From NCBI GenBank assembly GCA_023055425.1, contig JALGPY010000004.1:114307504-114371503 (forward strand): a stretch of 64,000 nt of DNA, read 5' to 3'. Positions 1 to 11,700 of this stretch are shown here, one piece after another. This DNA is from Linanthus parryae (taxonomy: Eukaryota; Streptophyta; Magnoliopsida; Ericales; Polemoniaceae). The translations under genes were made by a program, and so were the position numbers. Each line of letters begins with the position of its first letter. The stretch's first letter is position 1. Below the pieces are notes generated by a model that was given only the letters and a program-made list of their open reading frames with translations, searched no databases and had not been told where the DNA came from.

Positions 1-1245
1 AGAGCATCCTTGGTTTTTGGAAAGACTGAATAGTGTTAATCTGTGTTTCTTATGTGTATAAGCATTTTGTGAATGGCCTAAAAATAGCAGTGGAATCTAC
101 TAATTTCAGTTTCATATGACTGTCCAAAACAAGTATCAAGTATAGCCTTTTACATTATAAAAGTGGGCAAGGAACTCTTTGAACCCTTGAAGTGTAGGTC
201 AAGTTCCATATCTGTCCGTGAAGTTTTAAGAGTCTCAATTTGGCCCCTGACGTTTATGTTTAAGAGCTATTGTTATTTCCGTCTAACATCTCTGTTACGA
301 GTCAGACACTAAACATTCAAAAATATATCCAAAAGTCCATTTTCTCTCAACTCAACAAGCCCGATTAAGCTGGGAAAAACGCTTGCGGAGGTGAATTACA
401 AACATAGGTCAGAAAGGAAAAACAACCCTTTAATATAATTTTTGAGCGTGTGGCTGTATTTGGTAAAGTGAAGACAATTCACCGTCTCAGATCCACTTTG
501 GCACATGATATGAAACAGAAAGTTTCTTTTCATGAAAAGAAGTTTCTTTCGTCTCATCAATTCATGCCCAAACCCAGACATAGGCTAGTTTATCGTATAT
601 GTTAGTTCTCATCTGGAGTTTGATTCTATTTTATCAAACTCTTGAGCAGGTAATTCAAGATGGACGCAAATTCAGTGCACGAGGGTAAAACGGCAAGCAA
701 GCCTAGATTTCCTTAGCTTTGGAGTTCTTTCTAGCATCAGGCCAGGAAAAGGCTGAAGTGGCCAACCCACATTGGGGACCATTCGGTCAAACCTTGACAA
801 ACGTTGACCCTAGGCGTGGTCAACCACCTCCTTTTACATCTCATGTTTGCTATTGTCTATTTGTATTGTACACCGGTCTGACTGGTTGAACTGTGAGCCA
901 ATGCCACACGGTTCGACGTCCTGTCCGGTTTTTAAAACTATACTTCCATCTTATACAAATGTCCAAAACAAAAAGTCTATGTTGGGTGGTCAAACTCTCG
1001 CCTACTGCAACTTCACAATCCGTGCACATTTTATTTGGCCAGCATTTATTCCACTTTTAAAAGTCATCAAGTGTTCATTCGCCTTCATAAAGAACGTGTT
1101 CATTACTACTAAATCACGTGCCAAAGCGAACTCCAAGATCTCAATCCCCTCTTCATTCCTCTCTCCGAACACCAAAACCTCCACGTATTCTCTAAAAAAA
1201 GTTGTTATCCCTCACAACATGCCCAATGAGATCTCCACCTATTAC

Positions 1246-1247
<2 letters not shown>
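1..1247. other. Intergenic DNA, no gene seen
   Basis: I see no conserved coding sequence here. The longest open frames carry no recognisable motif, and one of them simply runs through the microsatellite that follows. The stretch near 175-310 is A/T-rich, low-complexity-like DNA of the kind found in degenerate MITE-type repeats, but I could not find its partner arm. Confidence 0.5.

Positions 1248-1323
<76 letters not shown>
1248..1323. repeat. Compound microsatellite (CT)n(TA)n
   Basis: About 20 CT units run directly into about 17 TA units. The adjacent dinucleotide tracts keep a 220-residue frame open on the plus strand, coding for alternating Leu-Ser and Tyr-Ile. That frame is an artefact of the repeat and not a gene. 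The tract is likely to vary in length between individuals. Confidence 0.95.
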
Positions 1324-1326
<3 letters not shown>

Positions 1327-1899
1327 CTCGAGCTGTCCAATTCCTCCCAAAACTGTCTCCTAACAGTGTCTTCTAGCTCAACTTGTGGCACGGAGGCAGC
1401 AATAACATTGAGTGTCACTTTTCCAAGAACTTGCTTTCAAAGGATTAACCTATCACCTCCTCTTTTAACCCTCTACCACTTTATCCAAGATCTTTGTCTA
1501 CAAAAGTAAGTACACCATTCCGACACCTATCTTTACCTGAATACCAAAGCTTAAAAGTGGCTCTTTCTATCTCCCTAGCCTTCTCCCCTACGCACTTAGT
1601 TTCCAAACAGCAAACGTATCAACTTTCCTCCAATTTGTAGCATCAACTATCTCCATCCCTTCTTTCCTAGGAGCCTCACATATCTGAGCTAAGAGAACCA
1701 TTTGTTACTTTGGCGAGGGTGAAAAGATTACTGGCTCTCATTATTCCTACGCATAAATGACATGTTCTCTACTACATGCGTTCATACACGGAGTCCCCTT
1801 TGTAGACCCCATTCGACGTTAATATCACAGAGGATCATTAGTCTTTCTATCATGAATTCGTAACATCTTCTTTGCAATTTCGAAGAACAAAAATATGAG

Positions 1900-2578
1900 A
1901 AGAACCTGATGGGCGATATTCTCATCAGAAGAACTCTTACCATTTCTTATATGCTACGCTCTAAAGTATCTTATGTATTCGAAGACCCGTCTATATGCCA
2001 TTGTTGGAAATATCATTGTTTCTATTCCACATGTAATACCATTGTTGAAAACAATCTGCGGAAGAAACATCGTAAGCCATTTTGGTCACAACAATTCGAT
2101 GAAATATTTGGTATTGTGGAGAAATCCTCTCAGGTTACAACTTGCAGATGATATTTGGAGATATTTGGTTCACAGCACAAGTCGTGCTAATTATTTAACG
2201 AGTAACGGAAATTGGGAGTATTTGGTGCATTTAGTAGTCACTCCAAGTATTCCTTCTCAGACTCTACGGAGTCGAGTTATCTCAAGCGGGGGAGAATGAT
2301 AGAGATTGTAGAACGAGAGAGGAAGTACGCACAACTTCAGACTTCATCCGATATTGTAGGGAATCTCCATATTATTTATGGCCGAATCGTAATTTTAATC
2401 ATTTCACTTCCATTTGTAGTTTGCTGCAATTAAGACTCATCGTCTATAAATAGAGAGTGCGCCACATAAAGCAAGACGGCTTGATTTGATGATAATTCTT
2501 AGTTACAGGGATATTGAGTGTTGAATCCTGAGAAATGCACTGTTGTTTGAGTTTTGCTATTGGTGTCCTGCACCAACA
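1900..2578 (+). mobile_element. Degenerate LTR-retrotransposon 3' end with LTR-like segment
   Basis: A purine-rich run (CAAGCGGGGGAGAA) at 2283-2296 looks like a polypurine tract. It is followed at once by TGATAGAG and a segment of about 282 bp that ends CCAACA at 2578, so the segment has TG...CA ends. A TATA-like CTATAAATAGAG lies at 2441-2452 inside it, as in an LTR promoter. The DNA before the tract (about 1900-2296) would be the tail of the internal region, but I recognise no domain in it. There is no second LTR, so this is a truncated relic. The identification rests on structure only. Confidence 0.4.
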
Positions 2579-2937
2579 AGTGCTACTGGCATAGAGATAA
2601 CTACTCTTATGACCTTCCCCAAGGGCATGACCTGAAAAAAGTGGACCAAATTCCACCTTTAAAGTATAATGTAACTGATTCTCAAAACCAATATTCTTGC
2701 AATTCGCATATAAGCATGAATTCAAGGAACTGAGAGCGATATCCAAGACGTACAAGATAGAGGTGAATCTGGGACGGTCATCTAGCCACAAATTCCCACA
2801 AAGATAATTGACTTATCATATGTGCTTCGCCTATGTTTCTTGGTATACATTATGTGCCAAGTAGTGTGTTGATCCCCATTCATATATCGAATTTTTGAAC
2901 TTCAAATAGAAGAAAACTACATTTTCTAACTGACCAG

Positions 2938-2981
<44 letters not shown>

Positions 2982-3041
2982 AGAAATAAAAAATAAGCAC
3001 TTCACACTTCTATTTTGAAGAGAATTCCAAGAATCACTTAC

Positions 3042-4633
3042 TTGGGGCACATCCAATCTCCCCTCTTCATTTCAACATCTTTGGGGAACTCGTCATCCTT
3101 GGAATTAGAAGGGCGCTCCTTGCGCCGGACAGCTTGTACAACGACCTTCGGAATTGCAGGATCAATAGGAGTTTCACTCAGTGTAATCAAATGCGACAGC
3201 AAATTTCTTGCTGAAGACTCAATGAGTACTCTTTGAGAAGAAGGTTTATCTCCACCTGAAAGTACGAAAGGATCTAGGGCATGGAATAATAAGATACGAA
3301 CAATGTCGACGGTGCGTGCAGCTGATTCGGAATCTTTGAGTATGACATAAGCTCTGTCACATGATTCTCGCAAATTGCAAGCACCACACACCTGTAAGTT
3401 AAGTCACATGAATATGACGATATCCAGAAAGAAAACAACTTTATCCAGAAACTCAAGCGAATATTTCTCTATTCAATCTACTTGATAAAAGATACAGGCA
3501 TCTACTTCATAAGAGAACTTACATCTCCTTCATCAAGATCCAGATATGCCCTCAACCTCTTAGCTGAATTGACAGCTTTCCTGAAAGTGTTAGGACACCC
3601 ACTTCCCACAACTGTCCGAATATCCTCCTCAGATAACAAACTGTGAGACAATAACAACAATTACTCGAGTCATATAAACCAAAACAAAATGCTGCTGAAG
3701 GGTTAAACAATGCAGAAGAATTATTGGCGCCCTTGGTTTTCCGTACTATCCGGATCGGACTGGACTGGACTAAATTTTCCGGATAATATTGCATTGGATT
3801 AGCTGAGCTACAATTAATAATGTGTTTGGTTTCGGAAGATATAAATAGTCCAATCCAGCTAATCATGTGAGAGGGGACTAATTTGGGGTATTAAACACCA
3901 TTTTTTCACTATATAGTACCGGTATGAAAATTAGTCCATAACAACCAAACACAGTATTTACTAATAATTGGACTATATTTAGCCCAATCCTAGCCAATAC
4001 CGCTAATTCTAGCAAACCAAACGTATTTAGACAATGCTGGTCAAGAAGCATCAATGAACATCTAAATAGTAAAAAATTCACTAATATCTGTTTTTTCTGT
4101 AAAGCTGGGCTTTTCCTTTGCGGGTTTAAGAACTTGAAACCAAACAGCATAAACCCATTAACGCTAACAGCCTTCAAACAACGAACCCACTTAATTTTGA
4201 TGATTTTATCATAAACCCAGAAATAGATGTCATGATGTGATGATGGGTCTTACTTGAACAAATCAAAGCGGTCACGGGCAAAGCAGAGAGTGGCGTCCTT
4301 CAAGAGAGTAACATCCCTGTAAACATCCCCATCACCGGCACTGTCGAGTTCTGGGTTTGTATTGATATAGCCTTTGGCCTTCAAGCGGTCGATGAAAGCG
4401 ACCCATTCAGGCCAAGGGTGGTGGGAATCGGAGGGGATGTCGACTGGGGTTTTAGTGGGTATTGAGTCGATTGAGACGGCGGCGGAGGAGGAGGAGGAGT
4501 ATCGGCGGAAGTGGAGCGGTGGGATGATTCTGGAGTGGAAGAAGTTGAGGGGGAGTGGGGATGATGGGGAGAGAGATGTGCGGTGGTGGAAGATTGAGGA
4601 GCTGATGAGGGAGAATAAGCGAGCAGATGACAT
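3042..4633 (-). CDS. VAR3/OZ-type RanBP2 zinc-finger family protein, 3' end missing
   Basis: Three exons can be joined in frame: 4633-4254, 3640-3523 and 3391-3042, all with GT-AG borders. The product begins with a Ser/Arg-rich, transit-peptide-like leader. It continues with the family block containing PWPEWVAFIDRLKAKGY, LLKDATLCFARDRFDLF, GCPNTFRKAVNSAKRLRAY, DEGDVCGACNLRESCDRAY and VDIVRILLFHALDP, and ends at KRGDWMCPK. In the plant VAR3/OZ family (organelle proteins tied to RNA editing and chloroplast development), that last motif opens the first RanBP2-type zinc finger. Exon 3 ends at a good donor (GTAAGTG) after only the first cysteine. A run of about 40 A (2938-2978, plus strand) follows in the intron. 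I found no exon with the remaining cysteines before the LTR relic. A retained intron would end the protein at 3038. The gene may be truncated or have distant 3' exons. Family assignment is secure; completeness is not. Confidence 0.8.
3727..4030. mobile_element. Possible MITE in intron 1 of the zinc-finger gene
   Basis: The intron segment opens with GCGCCCTTGGTTTTCCG and closes with CTAGCAAACCAAACGTA, an imperfect inverted pair sharing the GGTTT/AAACC core. It contains several internal inverted bits such as ACTGGACT/AGTCCAAT and TAGTCC/GGACTA. This layout is typical of small non-autonomous DNA transposons. I found no clear target-site duplication, so family and exact ends are open. Confidence 0.35.
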
Positions 4634-4979
4634 GGTTAGATGGGGAGGATTGATGAAGAAGAAGAAGATATGGGGGTGGTGATTATGGTGGTGGCATTTG
4701 AAGGTGTTTTCGGGGGAGGACAGTGCGACGGCACCCGGGTTTAGGGTTCTACAACGATAGGATAATTGTTACGAAGCAATGTGAACTGTGAAGATAAATT
4801 TAGAGTGCACATAACATAGCCGGATTTATTTTTATTTTATTTTTTTGACCAACAGGGAAATTTTTATAGATCAAGGAATCCCATTACAACTTTCTATGGA
4901 AATGATTTCCAGAAACTCATGATTCTGTAACACACTTCTATCACTATCAAAAATGCTCACTAACTTGACTAACTTGTCT

Positions 4980-7900
4980 ATAGTTTAATTGGCATTCCTA
5001 GGAATCCATCTAAATTTTGCTCTTCTAAAATGGGCAAAACATTTGGCATCTTGAATTATTTGATCAATCTCCCAGCAAGAGCATTTACTGCTACTTATAG
5101 CCTGCAAAACTATCATGTTGTCACCCTCTATTTCAATAAGATCACATTCGCAGTCTTGAAGTCTGCTACAAGTATAGGTTCAGCAAATAATGCGGAGCTC
5201 GTCTTGATCTTTTTCCACCCTGCATCCACCACTTCCCCTCTATGATCTCTAGCTAGCCATCCTAAAACAGCTCTATGATCTGCTTTGCTCCAGGTGGCAT
5301 CAAAATTCAGTTTGATACATCCTTGGGGGGGGGGGGGGGGGGGGGGGGTTCCCCATTACTTTTGGGTACCCACCTGTTTCTTTGCTTCCTCTTTGTCAGT
5401 TACCTTCTTTCCAAAACCACAACCATTTTGCCACTCATTCCAAGCATGTTTAAACTTCATACATGCAGACATAGGATTTGGGTTTTGGTGATTGAAGATC
5501 TTTTCATTTCTTGTCAACCATATTTGCCACAAAACTATCATGACTTTCTCCATATAAAACTGAGGTCTATTTTGCTGAAGACTTTCGGTCCATTCCTCTA
5601 AAACCCAAGCAATCAGATTTTGACAATTCACAATATCATCTACCTTCATACCTTGGATACCAAACCAAAACGGTCTTGTGAAGCCACATTTGGTGAACAT
5701 ATGCTCTTCATCTTCACTTTCAGACTCACATATTTTGCATACACCATTCCAATTTTTTATTCTTTTCCCCAGATTAGCATCTATAGCCAAAACTCTATGC
5801 ATAACTCTCCAACAAAATAACTTAACTTTTGGGATCAAATCAGTCTTCCATAACCATTTCCAAAAGATTTCAGGGATCACCACAGAAGATGAAGGGTTGG
5901 TCTTTTTCCTTCTGAATTTTGTATTTTGCTTTTAGAATCTTCATAGCTGTTAGGATTCCAGATTTTACCTCATAATTTCCATTTGTATTCCATGGCCATC
6001 TCAGCACATCTGCACTCTCTGTCCATTTAAGGAGAATTTCTCTAATAGCTGCTGCATCTTCCTCCTTGAACCAGAAATCCAATTTTCTTGTTTTCCAGCT
6101 TCTAGAAATAGCATTTATAAGATCACTAACATATAGCCTAGCTTCTGACATCTGGGGAAGTCTGTTTGGGATATGGCTATCATGATTAATAATCCATGGA
6201 TCATCAAACACTTTTACAGATCTGTCATTTCCAATTTGCCACATTGCATCTTTTTTCAACACCTCCCTACCTGCTAGGATGGCTTTCCAGGTACCAGACC
6301 CCTTTTGTCTATTTTTTGTTTCCCAGAAAGTTTAATTTCGATAGTACACTGACTTTAGGAACTTTGCACAAAGTGAGTTTCGATTTTGTAGTAGCCCCCA
6401 TGCTGATTTGGCTATGAGTGCATAATTCCTAGCTTGTATTTCTTTAAATCCCATACCCCCTTTAGCTTTTGGCATTGACACTTTTTCCCATTTGAGCCAA
6501 CATATCTTCTTGTCTTCTATTTGAGCACTCCACCAAAAACTTCTAACTAAGTTTGTAATCTTCTTGCACAAATATTTTGGAAGTAGCACCACTGCCATTG
6601 CATAAGCTGAGATGGCCAAAGCCACTGCTTTCAGAAGCACTTCTCTACCTGCAAAGTTCAATGTCTGACTCTTCCATCCTTTCAACCTTTTTTGTACTCT
6701 TTGGAACACATAATCATACACCTTCCCAATAGCTCTTCCCCATACAGCAGGTATTCCTAAAAAGAACTCATTTGAATTTAAAGAGGGTGCTTCCAGCAAC
6801 TCAGAAATAGATTTCTTGATTTGATCATCAATATTTGGGGAGAACAAAATACCTGACTTTTGGAGGTTGGTACACATTCCACTAGATTTTTTCAAATTTG
6901 TGAAGGGTCCTTAAGAAATTTTGGGTTTATTTTGTGAAGGCTTGAAGAAATATTAGGGAGTCATCCGCAAACAGGAGGTGGCTCAGATTCTGACAAGTGT
7001 TCTTCAATTGTATTCCCTCAATCTCTTTTCTCACCATAGCTATCTCCATTGCTCGTGTAAAGCTTTCCATAACCAACACAAACAAGTATGGGGAGAGTGG
7101 ATCTCCCTGTCTTAAACCCTTTTTGGAACAACTTCACCTCTTGCTTCTCTATTAATCTGAACTCTATATTTAACTATAGATATACGCTGATATATAAGCT
7201 GAATCCAGGCAGAGCTGAAACCCACTTTCTCCAAAATAGCTATAAGATAGTCCCACTCTAGTCTATCATAAGCTTTGCTTAGGTCCAGTTTGAGAGCCAT
7301 CCAACATTTCTTTTTGGCTTTGTGATGTCTAATTCTATGAAAGAACTCTTGTGCTATAATAATATTGTTTTGGATGTATCTTGAAGGAACAAAGGCTGAT
7401 TGGACTGGAGATACGATGGAGGGAAGAATCACTTTGAGTCTGTTTGCAAGTATTTTTGCAATTATTTGGTACATCACAGTACTTAGGGCAATAGGTATGA
7501 ATTGGGAGACAGAGTCTGGATATCTAACCTTTGGGATCATTACCAAATTTGTGACATTGAGACTCTTTAGCAAAAGCTCAGTTTTGAAAAAGTCTTGTAC
7601 TGCATAACACACATCATGCTTGATGACCTCCCATTGTGTTTGATAGAAGAGTGTTGTAAATCCATCATAGCCAGGGGCTTTGTGTGACCCCATCTCTTTC
7701 ACAGTCTCATGTATCTCCTCCATGTTAGGTACCCTTGTCAGCTCTTCATTTTGATTATCAGAGACTTTCCTTTCAATGCCTTCCATCATTTCTTCCCAGT
7801 TCCTTGTACCAGCAGTTTTTGTAGAGATTGTTATAAAAATCTGTGAAAGCCATTCCAATTTTCTTCTCATCAGTCAGCCATTCCCCTATCACATTTTTTA

Positions 7901-8264
7901 TCCTTTCAATTTTGTTTCTCCTTCTTCTCTGGATTGTGCTCAAGTGGAAAAATCTAGAGTTCCTATCACCTTCCTTTAGGTAATTCACTCTAGACTTTTG
8001 TTTACAATATAATTCTTCCATGTCCCAGACTAGAGCCAGCTCCTTTATTACAGAAGATGCTTTTGTAAAGTTTTAATCATTGTGGGGTAGTTGTTGCACT
8101 TCCCTCAACTCATCTTCAAGAGTTTTTATTTTCTGAATATTGTGATTGCTTTCTTTTTTACTCCATTCCCTAAGAGCTTTACTGCAATTAACCATTTTGA
8201 ACCAGAGTATACATTGATGAACCCCTTGTCTCCATTCCCCAAGCTTTTTCCACAATAGTACCAC
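4980..8264 (-). pseudogene. LINE ORF2 remains: reverse transcriptase, zf-RVT, RNase H
   Basis: Reading downstream on the minus strand, the RT begins in the frame 7870-7112, with motifs SHKAPGYDGF, QSAFVPSRYIQNNI and ALKLDLSKAYDRLEWDYL. A frameshift near 7110-7120 follows. The frame then carries GDPLSPYLF and the catalytic LLFADDSLIF box (about 7100-6950), followed by a stop near 6930. The thumb region lies in 6895-6332, followed by further breaks. The zf-RVT part (VKLFCWRVMH, CKICESESEDEEHMFTKC) is at 5883-5356. RNase H starts at IKLNFDATWS near 5250 after a 24-base G run. At least three frame breaks make it dead. An autonomous plant L1 would also carry ORF1 and an endonuclease, both absent here. 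Confidence 0.85.
5325..5348 (+). repeat. Homopolymer of 24 G
   Basis: Twenty-four consecutive G residues interrupt the LINE between its zinc-binding part and its RNase H. G runs this long are rare in plant DNA. They could form a G-quadruplex, and their length in an assembly is often unreliable. Confidence 0.95.
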
Positions 8265-8429
8265 ATAGAGATTATTTTAATTCACCTAAAAAAGAGATCA
8301 TTTAAATAAAATTCTATGTCATAACAAATGAAATTAAATTAAAATGCTAGAGTTCCGGTTCAAAACTTATTAAAATTGGCGTTCGCAAACATGCACTAAG
8401 CTGATCATCTTAAAACCCCCAATAATTAT

Positions 8430-8515
8430 AAATGAGTGCTAGCTCAAGTGATAGAATGTTTAAGTCTCTGCATGAAATCATGGATTCAAACAAAACGACA
8501 AAAAGTAAATTTGAA
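8430..8515 (+). mobile_element. Possible decayed tRNA-derived SINE
   Basis: GCTAGCTCAAGTGATAGAA resembles a tRNA-type A box, and GGATTCAAAC about 35 bases later resembles a B box. An A-rich tail follows. The arrangement and wording match the better-preserved SINE near 31,400. Decay is strong, so this is tentative. Confidence 0.4.
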
Positions 8516-8795
8516 AAAAAGACCCAACAAGTTTCTTAAAAGAAAAACCCCGAGAATCGAGATATAGATTCTCCATCCAAAGAAGAATACGCAACGCAAG
8601 ACCTTTTCCAACTGCCATGCTGCGAGGGCAATACAGTCAAAAGCAAAACCCGGTAAACTTATGCTCCGAACCCCAAAACCCGTCCCGGTTCATAAAATCT
8701 CCCATTAACCGACCCTAAACCCTTCCACAAGATTCAGACACACCACCCCCCTCCAAATCAAAATCAAATCCCCACCAGCTCGTGTAATCGAGAAC

Positions 8796-11700
8796 ACCAC
8801 AGAGACCAATCGATCTCAATTTCGATCCCTCTTCGATCTCTCATCACACAACACTAACAACATGAGAAGAGCGTCCACCATCGCATCCTCCGCCCTCCTC
8901 CGATCCGTCCTCTCCGACGGTTCCTCCGCCGTCGTCCACCCCAGGCTTCTCCAGGTCGCCCTATACGGAACCACCAATTCCTCTACTACCACCACTTCCG
9001 CCTCCTCTCGCACTCAATGGTTCAATTCCTTTCTGGGTTCCACTTCCGGCAAGGTGGCCTCCGTCGGGGTCGCCGGAACTCTGCTTACCGTCGCCGGTGC
9101 CACGGTACTGTTCGAAGAGGCCTACGCCAAGGAGAGGGTCCCGTCGGAGTTCGCTCCCAAGGAGGTTGTTCTCTATCAGTATGAAGCCTGCCCTTTTTGC
9201 AATAAGGTTAAAGGTAAGATTTTAACCCCCTCTATTATGATAATTCCCTAAGTTGAATGGCTGAGAGTGTCTTATTAGGAAGTATTTGGTTCCTGGGATA
9301 TGGTGGGGATATGGTATTCCAACTTCTATTACACTTCCAAAAAAAATTATGATAATTTCCTAAGTTTGAATGACTGAGATTGTCTTATTATGAAGTATTT
9401 GGTTCCTGGGATATGGTGGGGACAAGCTATTCCACATGTCACATTTTGGGGAATAGCAGCTTATTATGTAGATTAGTTTGATGAAAAGTGAATTGCCTTT
9501 TAGTTCGATAAGGATAGATATATGGAACATCACTAGCAAGTACTCCTGGTCATATACTGATATACTTGTTTGTTTATCTGGGTTCTGGAAGATAATTGAT
9601 ATTGAGTTAGTTGTTTGTGGGCAATTAAATGTGTTCTACAAAGATCTGCACCATTGAAACATGGGTACGTCGTGTAAGGGACCCACCTTATTATAGGGGT
9701 TGTTGATTGCAAGGGTTCACGAATTTGGCAATCGTTTGCGTTTCTCTGAATTGAAATTAGAGTGCAACAGTAAACATGGATTTCCATTTTCCAGGTACAA
9801 CGAAATATTATGTGGGTAACATAGCCAAAGGGAGGTAGCTGTCCTGGTTAGGGTTATTGACCCGGACACGAAATGATGAAATAAGGAAGATTGGTTTCAT
9901 AAGAAAATAATTACAATTTGTTGCACCGGAGCATTGTACTCCAGAAGTCCAGATATATGAGATGCAACCTCCTGGTGCAGATTCAAGAATTCGTCAATTC
10001 CTCGCCTTAATTGCTTGCAGGAGGAACAGATAGCTTAGTCCCAGACAGGTCCGTGGACTGGGCATCTCCTTTCCTCTGAACTACAAAGAAACCACCCCTT
10101 CCCGGGTCAGAGTGCTGAACTTCACTTCTGCATATGAAGTACTGACCATGTCATATGTCCCCATTGTAACTCCCAAATCTCAAAACAATTTCTACCTATC
10201 TGATAACACTTATCCCCTCACCTCCTACGATGGATGGGACCAACTAGTTAGCTTTGTAGGTTATTTTAGCACATTTCATTCCTCGATTTCCTGTTCTTTC
10301 TGTGGATTTTTTCTGTTAAATTAAACCTACAGTATTATGTGGAAGACACCTAAAATGGAATGAACGTGTGTGGTTGAGCACTTTGCCCATGTACTATTAA
10401 GTGATTAAAGTTCAACATCCGTTTCCGCTTTCTTTATCATGTATGGTCAATATTGGAAGATAGATTTGTTCTTGGAAATAAAATCTTGGAGCAATTAGAC
10501 TACAAGAGGAAGATTGGTAAATTGACCTCAGTATCAGTCCCCTATGAAAGTGTGTATACTTAATGCTATGCCATCATCAAGTTCCAAAATAGAAATTGAA
10601 GTCTTAGTTACAGACTATGGCGGACCTATGAAGGGACTGGTTGGGGTACCCCACCACCAAAATTTTCCAAATTCGTACTGTACTCTGTATATTTTTTGTT
10701 CATTTAACTAATTTTAGCCCCCATTGAAACTACACAAGAATCCCCACTACTTCGCTTGGTTCATTAAAATATTATTAATTTGTTCTTTGGTGTATTCGAC
10801 GTCATTAAATGCTGTACTTCTAGTTGTTTTTTGCAAAAAATCTCTCTATTTTCTATATTCTTGTTTATTTTGTGGTGAACCAAATCTAACTTTTAGGTTT
10901 CATCTATTTGAAATTATTAATATTTGGCTCTCGATAGCTAAACTTGCTATAGCAGTTTGGCCCCCAGTATGGCAAATTCCCTTGACCACAGAGACCAATC
11001 GATCTCAATTTCGATCCCTCTTCGATCTCTCATCACACAACACTAACAACATGAGAAGAGCGTCCACCATCGCCTCCTCAGCCCTCCTCCGATCCGTCCT
11101 CTCCGACGGTTCCTCCGCCGTCGTCCACCCCAGGCTCCTCCAGGTCGCCCTCTACGGTACCGCCACCACCACCACTTCCGCCTCCTCTCGCACTCAATGG
11201 TTCAATTCCTTTCTGGGTTCCACTTCCGGCAAGGTGGCCTCCGTCGGGGTCGCCGGAACTCTGCTTACCGTCGCCGGAGCCACCGTATTGTTCGAAGAGG
11301 CCTACGCCAAGGAGAGGGTCCCGTCAGAGTTCTCTCCCAAGGAGGTCGTTCTCTATCAGTATGAAGCTTGCCCTTTTTGCAATAAGGTTAAAGGTGCGCT
11401 TTTAAGCTCTCTATTATGATAATTCCCTAAGTTGAATGACTGAGATTGTCTTATTATGGTGGGGATATGGTATTCCACATGTCACATTTTGGGGAACAGC
11501 TTATTCCTCGTAGCAGCTTATTATGTAGAAGATTAGTTCGATCAACAGTGAATTGCCTTTTAGTTCGATAAGGATAGATAAAAGTATGGAATATCACTAG
11601 CAAGTACTGGTCATATACTGGTATACTTGTTTGTTTATCTGGGTTCTGGAAGATAATTCATATTGAGGTAGTTGTTTGTGGGCAATAAAATGTGTTCCAC

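Larger units (their letters stand above)
4825..8285 (-). mobile_element. 5'-truncated L1-type LINE
   Basis: The element reads on the minus strand and ends at its 3' side in an A-rich tail (T-rich at 4825-4847 on the plus strand). That tail follows the sequence GATCTATAAAAATTTCCCTG, typical of plant L1 3' ends. The 5' side stops at about 8285, inside the linker between endonuclease and reverse transcriptase, so the endonuclease is lost. Left are reverse transcriptase, the zf-RVT zinc-binding region and RNase H. I could not find matching target-site duplications. It fills the gap between the zinc-finger gene and the PGES2-like gene. Confidence 0.85.

Noticed and set aside
847..1509. 220-residue open frame
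   Set aside because: It is kept open by the CT/TA microsatellite and has no conserved motif.
2444..2791. Candidate last exon of the zinc-finger gene with a Cys-Asn-rich stretch near 2720
   Set aside because: It can be spliced in phase, but the Cys spacing does not fit a RanBP2 finger and it overlaps the LTR-like relic.
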